Positions 1-5,176 of a stretch of DNA of 5,373 nt are shown in pieces. The position numbers were made by a program, and so were the translations under genes. The number at the start of each line of letters is the position of its first letter. Within the stretch, counting starts at the first letter, position 1. The DNA is from a bacterium (GTDB lineage: Bacteria; Patescibacteriota; Gracilibacteria; UBA1369; LOWO2-01-FULL-3): assembly GCA_027622635.1 (NCBI GenBank), contig JAQBYK010000082.1, positions 1-5,373 of the forward strand, in the 5' to 3' direction. The notes below the pieces were generated by a model that saw only the letters and a program-made list of their open reading frames with translations, had not been told where the DNA came from and ran no database searches.

Positions 1-260
1 TATTCTTTTAGATTTATAAGGTTTCCATGCTCTCTTGTGGCGACAACCATTTTATTTAGCTCTGCTTCTCCTGCAGTTTTAAGTTGAAGACGCTTATTTG
101 CAAGTTGGGTAATTGTTACTTTGCCATCTTTCAATTGCCTTACCTCATTTTTACTGAGCTTATTCTCGTTAATGGAAGGCTCCTGTTTTGAATCTTGCTC
201 TTCAGAATCTTGTTCAGGAGTTTTTATTGGCTCATCATCTGCTCGTAGTGCTTCAGGCAT
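1..260 (-). CDS. Hypothetical protein with acidic N-terminus, partial (C-terminus beyond the left edge)
   Basis: This is an open frame of 86 codons from an ATG at 260 that runs off the window. An in-frame TAA lies only 12 nt upstream of the ATG, so the start cannot be further upstream. Residues 1 to about 32 are rich in Glu, Asp, Gln and Ser with several Pro (for example PEQDSEEQDSKQEP) and look disordered. From about residue 33 the chain becomes a mixed, Lys/Leu-rich and probably helical region (NKLSKNEVRQLKDGKVTITQ and onward). There is no signal peptide or membrane segment in the visible part. I do not recognise the family. It lies 58 bp downstream of nrdJ on the same strand and could be read through from it, but a candidate promoter of its own sits in that gap. 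No Shine-Dalgarno sequence precedes the ATG. That it is a real gene is supported by the open frame reaching the edge, the position and the plausible composition; its function is unknown. Confidence 0.7.
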   Translation of the reverse strand, partial: MPEALRADDEPIKTPEQDSEEQDSKQEPSINENKLSKNEVRQLKDGKVTITQLANKRLQLKTAGEAELNKMVVATREHGNLINLKE

Positions 261-283
261 TTTTGCAAATTATTAGCCCTGAA

Positions 284-310
284 AATATAACAATTGCGGC
301 AAAAAGTCAA
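284..310 (-). promoter_or_regulatory. Candidate promoter for the leftmost gene
   Basis: Read on the minus strand, TTGACT (310-305; 5 of 6 matches to TTGACA) is followed after a short 15-bp spacer by TATATT (289-284; 5 of 6 matches to TATAAT). Transcription would start near 277, giving a leader of about 17 nt before the ATG at 260. A second possible -10 (AATAAT, 8 nt before the ATG) lacks a good -35. The spacer is shorter than the usual 16-18 bp, so this is tentative. Confidence 0.35.
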
Positions 311-325
311 GCTAGGCCTTAAACT
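305..325 (-). terminator. Weak possible terminator hairpin at the nrdJ stop
   Basis: On the minus strand AGTTTAAG (325-318) can pair with CTTGACT (311-305) around a 6-nt loop, using one bulged T and one G-U pair, and a T run follows. It overlaps the TAA stop of nrdJ and the -35 of the candidate promoter for the next gene. The stem is AT-rich and imperfect, so partial read-through into the next gene is at least as likely as termination. Confidence 0.25.
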
Positions 326-2640
326 GAGCATGCACTAAATCCGCAGCTTAGACAAAGCATACATCCCTCTGCAATTTGAATATCACAGGAACATTCCGGG
401 CATTTTTTGCTTTTGATTATGTCCTTTTTATTAAGAGAGATGTGTTCTCTTACCGGTGGGGGAGTAATTTCTTCCAAATTGCTATTGTTATAACTTTCTG
501 ATTGTTCTGAAGGACTTGCCGACTGCGTTTCTTCTGTTTCTTCTTCACTGCCGTGTAGGTTTAGTACTTGTTCCTGGCGACTGCCATCTCTGTATACTGT
601 GCAGCCTTTTAGCCTTGATTCCCATGCAAGAATGTATCCTTTTCTTACGTCTTCGCGTGTAGCTGTGTATGGGAAATTTACTGTTTTGGATATGCTGTTG
701 TCTACATGCTCTTGGAATGCTGCCTGCATTTTTATGTGATCTTCTGCGCTTATATCCATGGCGGTCACAAATACTTTTCGAGTTTCTTCAGGTATTTCTG
801 TTAATTTTTGTATAGAGCCGTTCATCTGTATTTTTTTAATTATTTCTTCATTGTCTAGATCCAGCTTCTTTAACTCGTTTTCCAGATGCGGATTTACGTA
901 AATTAGTTTTTGTCCGCTCATGACTTCTTTGTAGTATGATAGTGCGAAAAATGGTTCTACCCCTGAGCTGCAATCTAGAAGCATTGAGATAGATCCGGTA
1001 GGGGCTACGGTTGTGAGTGCGGAGTTTCTTCTTTTAGTGTTTGAGCCCTTTGGTCCGAAAATTGATATATCCCAATTTGGGAAAGAACCTTTTTCTTCTG
1101 CCAGTTTGGATGAATACATGTTTGCCGTTTCATTTACCAGTTTCATCACTTTTCTTGCCGTATCGAACCCCTCCTGAGAATTATAGGGGATTCTTAGTTG
1201 ATAAAGCATGTCAGCAAAGCCCATGATTCCCAGCCCTATTCTTCTGTTGTTTCTAAAACTGGCGTTTACTTTATCGACTGGAAAGTCTGAAAGATCAATA
1301 ACGTTGTCCAGCATACGTATTGCCATTTTAGTAACAAATTTCAGTCTGTCTTCGTCTATTTGTCCATCTTTAACAAACTTCGATAGATTGATTGATCCGA
1401 GATTACATACGTCACCGTCATGTAGCCATTGTTCTCCGCATGGATTTGTTGCTTCAAGTCTTCCAAGCGCAGGTACCGGATTTGTATCGTTTGCGGCGTC
1501 CGGGAAAAGTATTCCCGGCTCACCATTTCTCCAAGCTGAGTTGATAATTTTGTCCATCAATTCTGATGCTGTGATGTTTTCTTCGATTGCTTCAACAAAT
1601 GATCCTCTGTTATCGCGTATTACGTTTCTTGGTTTCATTTTCTTTCCATTCCAATTGCAGATCCACGGTTCTGTTGATCTGTTTTTGACTTGTTTCATGA
1701 ATTCGTCTGTAAGGGCCACTGAAATGTTGAAATTTACAAGTGTTCCTTCTTCCCATTTTGATTCTATAAATTCCAAAATATCAGGATGGTCCACTCTCAT
1801 AACTCCCATGTTGGCGCCGTGACGACCTTGTTGTTTGATAACTCCGAAAGCTTCATTGTATGCTTTTAGGAATGAAACCGGTCCTGAGGCCATGCCTTGT
1901 GTTTTGTTGGTTCGGAATCCTGCAGGTCTAAGAAGGTGCCATGCAAAGCCAAGTCCCGATCCTGCTTGCTGAAGAAGAGCTGCGTCATGAAGGCATTTAA
2001 ATATTCCGTCCATGCTGTCTTGAAAATGTAAAACAATGCAGTTTGAAACGAGTCTGGTTTTACCGCCTGCGTTTGCAAGCGTTCTTCCCGCCGGAATGAA
2101 TTCAAAATTGTATAAAACTTCTTTGAATTTTTCTTCGTAATTGTTTATCTGTTCATTGTTTTCCCCATAATCTTTTTCAACATTTGCCAGCGATTTTGCT
2201 ACTCTGTCAAACATTCCTTCCGGTGTTTCGGCTACTTCGCCTTCCTCATTTCTTTGAAGATAACGACCGGCTAGTACGCGAAGTGCATTTACACTAAATG
2301 GAAGCTTTGTGCTCATTCCGTTAAGTATGTCTTCCTGCGTATGACGGATGTTTTTGTGCTCCTGCCTGTATATGATGTATGCCTTTGCGGTTTTGGCGTG
2401 ACCTCCTTCTATTAGGATTTTTTCTACTAAATCTTGAATTTGTTCTACCGTAGGAACAATTGATTCGTCTTTGAAAAACACTTCGAGCACAGCGGACACT
2501 TGATTGGAGATTTGCTGAGCCATCTCCTTATCCTGGCCACCTACTGCTTGAGCTGCTTTCCAAATAGCTTCAGCTATTTTACTTTGATCGAAGTTTGTAA
2601 TTTCACCACTTCGTTTTTTTATTTTTTGAATGGGAGACAT
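319..2640 (-). CDS. nrdJ: Adenosylcobalamin-dependent (class II) ribonucleotide reductase
   Basis: Reduces ribonucleotides to deoxyribonucleotides in the cytoplasm using a thiyl radical generated from adenosylcobalamin. The product is 773 residues and complete. Residues 1 to about 100 form an ATP cone (KKRSG at 8-12, FDQSKI at 17-22, YRQEHKNIR at 91-99), the allosteric activity domain. The catalytic barrel follows: Cys201 in SNCIVLH and Cys412 in CNLGSINL form the redox pair, and NPCGEQ (399-404) supplies Asn399, thiyl Cys401 and Glu403. The 11-residue gap from thiyl Cys to second redox Cys matches class II enzymes such as Thermotoga NrdJ rather than class Ia. APTGSIS (546-552) is the phosphate-binding turn, and HVDNSISKTVNFP (645-657) is typical of NrdJ. 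After an acidic Ser/Glu/Gln linker (about 695-740) comes a Cys-rich zinc-type tail with Cys747, 750, 752, 760, 763, 766 and 771, which presumably re-reduces the active site. There is no intein or frameshift. The ATG at 2640 is the only sensible start, although no Shine-Dalgarno sequence precedes it. Two NrdR-type boxes lie upstream. Confidence 0.97.
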   Translation of the reverse strand: MSPIQKIKKRSGEITNFDQSKIAEAIWKAAQAVGGQDKEMAQQISNQVSAVLEVFFKDESIVPTVEQIQDLVEKILIEGGHAKTAKAYIIYRQEHKNIRHTQEDILNGMSTKLPFSVNALRVLAGRYLQRNEEGEVAETPEGMFDRVAKSLANVEKDYGENNEQINNYEEKFKEVLYNFEFIPAGRTLANAGGKTRLVSNCIVLHFQDSMDGIFKCLHDAALLQQAGSGLGFAWHLLRPAGFRTNKTQGMASGPVSFLKAYNEAFGVIKQQGRHGANMGVMRVDHPDILEFIESKWEEGTLVNFNISVALTDEFMKQVKNRSTEPWICNWNGKKMKPRNVIRDNRGSFVEAIEENITASELMDKIINSAWRNGEPGILFPDAANDTNPVPALGRLEATNPCGEQWLHDGDVCNLGSINLSKFVKDGQIDEDRLKFVTKMAIRMLDNVIDLSDFPVDKVNASFRNNRRIGLGIMGFADMLYQLRIPYNSQEGFDTARKVMKLVNETANMYSSKLAEEKGSFPNWDISIFGPKGSNTKRRNSALTTVAPTGSISMLLDCSSGVEPFFALSYYKEVMSGQKLIYVNPHLENELKKLDLDNEEIIKKIQMNGSIQKLTEIPEETRKVFVTAMDISAEDHIKMQAAFQEHVDNSISKTVNFPYTATREDVRKGYILAWESRLKGCTVYRDGSRQEQVLNLHGSEEETEETQSASPSEQSESYNNSNLEEITPPPVREHISLNKKDIIKSKKCPECSCDIQIAEGCMLCLSCGFSACSV

Positions 2641-2702
2641 GAGTGTGTGTTTTTAAAAATTAAATTGAGCCACAAATAGACATTTTTCATAGGAATGAGA
2701 GG

Positions 2703-2718
2703 GTCCTATATATAGTGG
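2703..2718. promoter_or_regulatory. NrdR box, promoter-proximal
   Basis: This 16-bp site has the core CTATATATAG flanked on one side by TGG. It matches the known NrdR box pattern acaCwATATaTwGtgt closely, with a perfect 10-bp palindromic core. It covers the probable -10 box of nrdJ. NrdR is the zinc-finger/ATP-cone repressor of ribonucleotide reductase genes across bacteria. The nrdR gene is not in this window. Confidence 0.75.
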
Positions 2719-2736
2719 GAGGTTTTTGTGTGACAC
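2709..2736 (-). promoter_or_regulatory. Probable nrdJ promoter
   Basis: On the minus strand GTGTCA (2736-2731; 4 of 6 matches to TTGACA) is followed after 16 bp by TATATA (2714-2709; 5 of 6 matches to TATAAT). Transcription would start near 2702, giving a leader of about 62 nt. The -10 lies inside the promoter-proximal NrdR box and the -35 touches the distal box, the usual arrangement for NrdR repression. The leader contains no Shine-Dalgarno sequence next to the nrdJ ATG. Confidence 0.5.
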
Positions 2737-2751
2737 CACAATATCTAGTGG
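2736..2751. promoter_or_regulatory. NrdR box, promoter-distal
   Basis: The 16-bp sequence ccaCAATATCTAGTGG has CCAC/GTGG outer arms and an AT-rich centre and fits the NrdR box pattern with minor deviations. It lies 33 bp centre to centre from the proximal box (17-bp gap). NrdR boxes usually occur as such a pair, about three helical turns apart. Confidence 0.7.
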
Positions 2752-2871
2752 TATTTCCAATAATAGCAGACCGACTAATATGTGAAAAGTGTATTTGGGC
2801 AAAACACGTTGACGTTTGTAGAGTGAGGTTTCGGGGTATATTAGAATGCGATTTTTCCTTTATGTGTAGCT

Positions 2872-2896
2872 AAAAAAGTCGTCTGCGCCTAGACGC
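2872..2896 (-). terminator. Probable intrinsic terminator of the Nudix gene
   Basis: On the minus strand CGTCT (2895-2891) pairs with AGACG (2884-2880) around the loop AGGCGC. An outer G-C pair is possible if one A is bulged, and six T residues follow (2877-2872). It lies about 33 nt after the Nudix stop codon. The stem is short (5-6 bp), but the position and T-run fit. It would separate the Nudix transcript from nrdJ. Confidence 0.5.
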
Positions 2897-2928
2897 AAAT
2901 GCGGTATAATCAGAAGTGTGAATTGGTG

Positions 2929-3489
2929 CTACTTGAGGCGGTTTCCATCTGAATTTTCGAGATGTTTGGCGGTTATCAATATTCCTGCGACCGAACCGAG
3001 GTCTTTGATTTTTTCTTGTTTTAATAGTTGCAATGCTTTATCCCAGCTTGTAGGTTTTACCTCTAATTCTTCGGATTGATCCAGATTCTGTTTCTGGATT
3101 TTTCTTGCATCGAAACCTATGAAAAAGCTTATAATATTGTTTGAAAATCCGGCTGATGCATAGCTTTCACAGATTTTCTTGAGTGTTTTGCACTTGTATC
3201 CTGTTTCTTCCAATAGTTCACGCTCTGCCGCTTCTTTAATGTTGTTATCACTTGTCTCTATGTATCCGGCCGGCAGTTCCAGATCCACCGCTTTAACCGG
3301 ATGACGATATTGCTCGATCAAAATTATCTCCATTTTTGAAGTGAATGCTGCAATTACAACTATATCTTGTCTTTCAACTGTGAAATATTCTTCTACAATT
3401 TCTCCATCGGTTTTTTGACATTTATCTTTGTTTACACTGAAGTGTCTGTTTTTTGTTATGCTTTCTGATTTGAGTGTTTTCCATGCCAT
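2929..3489 (-). CDS. Nudix hydrolase, ADP-ribose pyrophosphatase type
   Basis: Predicted to hydrolyse nucleoside diphosphates linked to another moiety, most likely ADP-ribose to AMP and ribose 5-phosphate, with divalent metal ions, in the cytosol. From the ATG at 3489 the product is 186 residues, normal for the ADPRase subgroup. The N-terminus (MAWKTLKSESITKNRHFSVNKDKC) is typical of these enzymes, as is EQYRHPVKAVDLELPAGYIE just before the Nudix box. The box starts at Gly75 and ends in RELLEETGY with Arg90, Glu91, Glu94 and Glu95, the metal-binding set. Its first half has one extra residue compared with the canonical GX5EX7REUXEEXGU, and the early Glu is replaced by the SDNN stretch. A longer reading from a TTG at 3525 is possible, but that TTG is the first part of a good -35 box, so I place the start at 3489; ATG 3501 is a weaker alternative. 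No Shine-Dalgarno sequence is present and the mRNA may be leaderless. The substrate within the Nudix family is inferred. Confidence 0.9.
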   Translation of the reverse strand: MAWKTLKSESITKNRHFSVNKDKCQKTDGEIVEEYFTVERQDIVVIAAFTSKMEIILIEQYRHPVKAVDLELPAGYIETSDNNIKEAAERELLEETGYKCKTLKKICESYASAGFSNNIISFFIGFDARKIQKQNLDQSEELEVKPTSWDKALQLLKQEKIKDLGSVAGILITAKHLENSDGNRLK

Positions 3490-3496
3490 TGTGGAG

Positions 3497-3525
3497 ATCA
3501 TATGTGGAAATTTGTGCTGCGTCAA
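3497..3525 (-). promoter_or_regulatory. Strong promoter placing transcription start at the Nudix ATG
   Basis: On the minus strand TTGACG (3525-3520; 5 of 6 matches) is followed by exactly 17 bp and then TATGAT (3502-3497; 5 of 6 matches). Seven nucleotides separate the -10 from the ATG at 3489, so transcription should start at or next to the A of the start codon. This decides the gene start and suggests a leaderless mRNA. Confidence 0.65.
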
Positions 3526-3546
3526 TGTGGCAGCTTTTGATTGTGG

Positions 3547-3744
3547 TCACAGAATACGGCGGCGGCTCTTTTTCGGAACATAAATTGATGGCCCCGTTGG
3601 TTTTCGCCTTGCTTTAGACGTTTTTACGGATTTTGCTATTTTCGAATGTTCCGAGATTGGTGGGTTTTTTGAAATTTTCTGAAGCGCAGGTTTGCTCATG
3701 TGGTTTTCTTTGTTGGTGATTGTGGTTTCACTTGCGCTTGTCAT
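3547..3744 (-). CDS. Small basic hypothetical protein
   Basis: From the ATG at 3744 this encodes 65 residues ending at a TGA. A TTG three codons upstream (3753) is a less likely start. The protein is strongly basic and rich in Lys, Arg, Ser and Thr, with no hydrophobic segment. Its C-terminal third (KARRKPTGPSIYVPKKSRRR) is the most basic part, which would suit binding to nucleic acid or ribosomes, but I recognise no family. A Met at residue 13 is an alternative internal start. It is co-directional with the Nudix gene, 57 bp upstream of it, and the Nudix promoter lies in that gap. No Shine-Dalgarno sequence or clear promoter was found for it. It could be a chance frame in a spacer; the biased composition and lack of overlap with a real gene argue mildly for coding. 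Confidence 0.5.
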   Translation of the reverse strand: MTSASETTITNKENHMSKPALQKISKNPPISEHSKIAKSVKTSKARRKPTGPSIYVPKKSRRRIL

Positions 3745-3898
3745 TTCAACCAATTAGAGAGTTTGGCAAAAAAAATCATAAATTTCACGAATACCGAAAT
3801 CGCATAAAATTCGCTACTAAAAATTCCGTACCCTTCTTTGAGTTAAGCCAAAAACCCTAACAAAGTTTGCCCAAAGACTTTAATGAGCCCCGGGCAGC

Positions 3899-3927
3899 TT
3901 GACACAATCCCTCAAAGGTGTTAAATT
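3899..3927 (+). promoter_or_regulatory. Methyltransferase promoter
   Basis: A perfect TTGACA (3899-3904) is followed after 17 bp by TAAATT (3922-3927; 4 of 6 matches). Transcription would start near 3934, giving a leader of only about 16 nt with no Shine-Dalgarno sequence. The -10 lies within the left arm and loop of the inverted repeat 3918-3945, so a protein bound there would block it. Confidence 0.55.
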
Positions 3928-3945
3928 TTAAGGCATTTTTAACAC
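3918..3945. repeat. Inverted repeat, candidate operator of the methyltransferase gene
   Basis: The arms GTGTTAAA (3918-3925) and TTTAACAC (3938-3945) are perfect 8-bp inverted copies separated by 12 bp. The dyad spans the -10 box and the predicted transcription start and ends 4 nt before the ATG. As DNA it could bind a dimeric regulator. It would form an RNA hairpin only if transcription began upstream of 3918. Confidence 0.5.
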
Positions 3946-3949
3946 ATTT

Positions 3950-5161
3950 ATGTCTGAAGATGAACACAAAATTAAGTGTGATATAGGAGGCGAAGAAATT
4001 CGTCATCTTGGTACTATAAGACAGCTTGAAAGGTATGATTTTGTTCCTGATAGTTTTGCAATCTATGATGGTGCCGATACTGATGCAGGCGCTATATGTG
4101 AAGTTTGTTTGCCGGTGTATCAAAAAGCCAGAGCTGAAGTTTATTTATTTGACGAAGTTGCTGTTAGAGAGCAGGTGCGTTTAAGAATTGCGCGAGCAGA
4201 CTTCGTTACTACATCTAGAAGAGAGCATGCAGAGGAAACGCTTATTCCCTTTTTGCTTGAAGCTTTAAGGAAGAAGGGCTATTTTGATGAGTATGATGTC
4301 AGAATGATTCAGTCTTTTTTTGAGAGAGGAATTAATATTGGTGAATTTAAGAATTCCGGCAAATTAGTTGGCGGAATCGATTTAGCTGGTGCTGCAAAAT
4401 GCCTAAGAGAAGAGGAGCGAACATTTAAATTCGTCAAAGCCCTCTTTGGGAGAATTGATGAATTAGATGGGAAAAGAGATTCTGTAATTGAGGTTGTTGA
4501 TGCGGGCTGTGGACCCTATCCACTATGGGGTGTATTTGCTGCGCTTAAGTCTGAGAAGGTTAGGTCTACTTGTTTAGAACTTAATCCTGCCTCAGCCGAT
4601 ATGGCTAGGAAAATTATAGCTAATCTTGGTCTTGAAGACAGAGTTGAGATTGTTGAAGCTGATGCGACTGAATATAAACATGGTAGGGAAATAGATCTTC
4701 TTGTTTCAGAAACTATGTATTCAGGCTTTTTACAGGAACCATTGCCATATATTTTGATTAATTTGACTCCCCAAGTGGCTCAAGATGGTTATGTTATTCC
4801 TCAGTGGGCTGCTGTTGAAGCAGGTTTGGTGAGGTCTGAGCGTGCAAGAAAACCCCGATGGTTTTTACCGGAGAATTTTGATTTGGGTCCGATGGAAGTT
4901 GTCAGGTTTGTAAGAGGAAAATTTGACGAAGTTGTTAGATTTGAAATTACACTGACCGGCATTGAACCTGGTAATTATAATTTGGCATTGGGCTTAAGAG
5001 CCGGTTTAAGTGAAGATGTTGTTTTGGAAGGGTTGGATTCTGCAATAACAATTCCTCATTTGATACCTACACAAATAGATGTGCAAAGAGGAGATACTCT
5101 TTTAAAGGTTAGTTATGCTGTTGGTGTGGAAGATACTGATCTTAATATAGAGAAAGTTTAG
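3950..5161 (+). CDS. Class I SAM-dependent methyltransferase, PRMT-like
   Basis: Predicted to transfer a methyl group from S-adenosylmethionine. The 403-residue soluble protein has a Rossmann core at about 180-265. Motif I is VVDAGCGP (182-189), Glu210 in CLELNP is the acidic ribose-binding residue, and EADATEY (236-242) follows. Just ahead, EERTFKF (155-161) resembles the SAM-contacting Arg segment of protein arginine methyltransferases. SETMYSGFLQEP (253-264) resembles the PRMT double-E loop, with Glu254 and Glu263 nine residues apart as in PRMT1. After the core, VIPQWAAVEAG and a beta-rich C-terminus (IDVQRGDTLLKVSYAVG) fit the PRMT barrel, but I see no THW motif. The N-terminal 150 residues are unlike standard PRMTs: Cys10 and the pair Cys50/Cys53 might bind metal, and a YFDEY at 111-115 recalls the PRMT YFxxY motif but lies too far upstream. 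In the first 130 residues AGA/AGG make up most Arg codons. The substrate is unknown; a guanidino group on protein, peptide or free arginine is inferred from the two Glu residues. The deacylase-like gene follows on the same strand. Confidence 0.85.
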   Translation: MSEDEHKIKCDIGGEEIRHLGTIRQLERYDFVPDSFAIYDGADTDAGAICEVCLPVYQKARAEVYLFDEVAVREQVRLRIARADFVTTSRREHAEETLIPFLLEALRKKGYFDEYDVRMIQSFFERGINIGEFKNSGKLVGGIDLAGAAKCLREEERTFKFVKALFGRIDELDGKRDSVIEVVDAGCGPYPLWGVFAALKSEKVRSTCLELNPASADMARKIIANLGLEDRVEIVEADATEYKHGREIDLLVSETMYSGFLQEPLPYILINLTPQVAQDGYVIPQWAAVEAGLVRSERARKPRWFLPENFDLGPMEVVRFVRGKFDEVVRFEITLTGIEPGNYNLALGLRAGLSEDVVLEGLDSAITIPHLIPTQIDVQRGDTLLKVSYAVGVEDTDLNIEKV

Positions 5162-5167
5162 GTCGCT

Positions 5168-5176
5168 TGCTATAAT
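5168..5176 (+). promoter_or_regulatory. Extended -10 promoter before the deacylase-family gene
   Basis: TGCTATAAT is a perfect extended -10 (TGnTATAAT). No -35 is present at the right distance, which extended -10 promoters can do without. Seven nucleotides follow before the ATG at 5184, so the transcript would start at or next to that codon and be leaderless. The hexamer overlaps another ATG at 5175, which could be used only on a transcript reading through from the methyltransferase. Confidence 0.55.

Larger units (their letters stand above)
3745..3949. other. Divergent intergenic region
   Basis: The 205 bp between the small basic ORF (minus) and the methyltransferase (plus) should hold promoters for both directions. 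The right part holds a clear plus-strand promoter and an inverted repeat, listed separately. In the AT-rich left part I find only isolated -10-like words on the minus strand (TCTAAT 8 nt before the small ORF, and TATGAT just before a T run), without matching -35 elements. A GC-rich palindrome GCCC-C-GGGC lies at 3887-3895, just ahead of the plus-strand -35. No RNA gene is recognisable. Confidence 0.6.

Noticed and set aside
1041..1822. Plus-strand open frames of 61 and 204 codons within nrdJ
   Set aside because: They lie entirely antisense to the well-supported reductase, have Ser/Pro/Leu-rich compositions typical of reverse-complement reading, and contain no recognisable motif.
1866..2105. 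Minus-strand 79-codon frame inside nrdJ
   Set aside because: It is an out-of-frame shadow of the reductase coding sequence with no motif.
319..2640. Intein or split gene in nrdJ, where inteins are common
   Set aside because: The frame is 773 codons with normal spacing between all catalytic motifs, leaving no room for an insertion.
2905..2910. TATAAT on the plus strand after the Nudix gene
   Set aside because: It has no -35 or TGn extension, would drive only transcription antisense to the Nudix gene, and is a common word in AT-rich DNA.
2641..2928. Cobalamin riboswitch upstream of the B12-dependent reductase
   Set aside because: I see no convincing B12 box or conserved riboswitch core in these 288 bp; the region is explained by NrdR boxes, a promoter and the upstream gene's terminator.
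3857..4123. Minus-strand 88-codon frame across the methyltransferase start
   Set aside because: It is antisense to the methyltransferase N-terminus and its promoter, with no family signal.
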